Origin: Kofleriaceae bacterium
GTDB lineage: Bacteria > Myxococcota_A > Polyangia > Haliangiales > Haliangiaceae
Length of the DNA stretch: 64,000 nucleotides
NCBI GenBank assembly: GCA_024762925.1
Contig: JANTGM010000004.1
Location: forward strand, 62,001-126,000
Reading direction: 5' to 3'
The position numbers were made by a program, and so were the translations under genes. Each line of letters begins with the position of its first letter. Position 1 is the stretch's first letter. Below are positions 63,697 through 64,000 of this stretch, piece by piece. The notes under the pieces were generated by a model, which worked only from the letters and a program-made list of their open reading frames with translations, searched no databases and was not told the DNA's origin.

Positions 63697-64000
63697 ATGA
63701 TTAGAAACTGGCTGCTCGCTGTCATGACAATCTCCACCGCTGCCTGCGTTGGTGATGGAGGGTTCTCGGTCCCAGACACAAACAACCCAGATATCCCTGA
63801 TACGGAAAACTGTCGTCCAAGTGACATCGAGACGATCTACGCGGACACCGATGGCGATGGCTATGGAGACCCAAACTCTTCCGCTGAGGACTGTGAGCTT
63901 CCCCCGGGGTTTGTCACAAATGCAGCAGACTGTGACGATACCGAGCCACTGGCGTACGAGGGAGCTACCGACTTCTGCGGAGACAAGATCGACAACGATT
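63697..64000 (+). CDS. MopE-like metal-binding lipoprotein, N-terminal part
   Basis: The gene begins at ATG 63697-63699 and runs off the right edge after 101 codons. A signal peptide with lipobox STAAC (then Val) is followed by a short linker and a MopE-type repeat: DTDGDGYGDP, C.LP.GFV and DCDDTEP....GA..FCGDKIDND. Such Asp-rich repeats occur in many copies in Myxococcota surface proteins and bind calcium or other metals. GGGG lies just upstream of the ATG. The 276 bases before it (63421-63696) are G-rich in places and show no other gene. Confidence 0.82.
   Translation, partial: MIRNWLLAVMTISTAACVGDGGFSVPDTNNPDIPDTENCRPSDIETIYADTDGDGYGDPNSSAEDCELPPGFVTNAADCDDTEPLAYEGATDFCGDKIDND

Overview
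The window comes from a bacterium related to the Myxococcota (former Deltaproteobacteria), with GC content in the mid-50s by eye. The main evidence is a co-directional set of genes resembling the core of the Myxococcus xanthus Glt (adventurous gliding) apparatus. It is supported by many small lipoproteins with serine- or acid-rich linkers, FHA/AgmX-PglI architecture, MopE-type calcium/metal-binding repeats and an F0 operon separated from F1. No tRNA, rRNA, CRISPR array, insertion sequence or prophage was seen.

Layout. 1-531: C-terminal end of the primary sigma factor RpoD, then a terminator. 632-1432: OB-fold-like lipoprotein. 1561-2106: decayed short-chain dehydrogenase pseudogene. 2227-24604 (all minus strand): GltC-like, GltD-like and GltE-like periplasmic TPR proteins, a small exported protein, a GltG-like FHA/TonB-type transenvelope protein, an extra TPR lipoprotein, and a 3,921-residue GltI/AgmK-like TPR giant. 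Several of these are separated by strong hairpins, so they form several transcription units. A divergent Cys-rich lipoprotein (24925-25395) shares the 5' region of the gltC-like gene. The TolQR-like motor (AglRQS) and GltJ are not in the window.

25500-28815 (minus): translation operon rpsP-khpA-rimM-trmD-rplS-yraN with a near-consensus promoter. Its trmD is fused to a second RNA-methyltransferase-like domain. 29110-35328 (plus): apparent operon of a tetraheme/phosphatase-like lipoprotein, an RlpA-like lipoprotein, a tandem-domain lipoprotein, and two ABC ATPase/permease pairs that overlap by 1-4 bases.

35347-45996 (minus): ten closely packed genes running coaX, unknown, membrane protein, TlpA-like thioredoxin, FAM20-like secretory-kinase homologue, HEAT protein, MFS transporter, rimO, threonine-dehydratase-like, orphan N6-adenine methyltransferase. 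46122-50111 (plus): DUF2254 membrane protein, coiled-coil lipoprotein, response regulator with GAF and HD-GYP domains. 50400-52540: alpha/beta hydrolase and Atg22/UMF1-type transporter. 52746-58735 (plus): gyrA-hemL, then the F0 genes atpZ-like, atpI, atpB, atpE.

58871-63420 (minus): beta-barrel candidate, cyclic-nucleotide-binding protein, moaC, lipoprotein, glmS and an acidic lipoprotein. 63697 onward: start of a MopE-like lipoprotein cut by the window edge.

The most notable content is the Glt-like envelope machine with an unassigned TPR lipoprotein and no local motor. Next are the periplasmic FAM20-like kinase, the cytochrome lipoprotein with an eroded phosphatase domain, the TrmD fusion and a yraN gene with no ordinary start codon.
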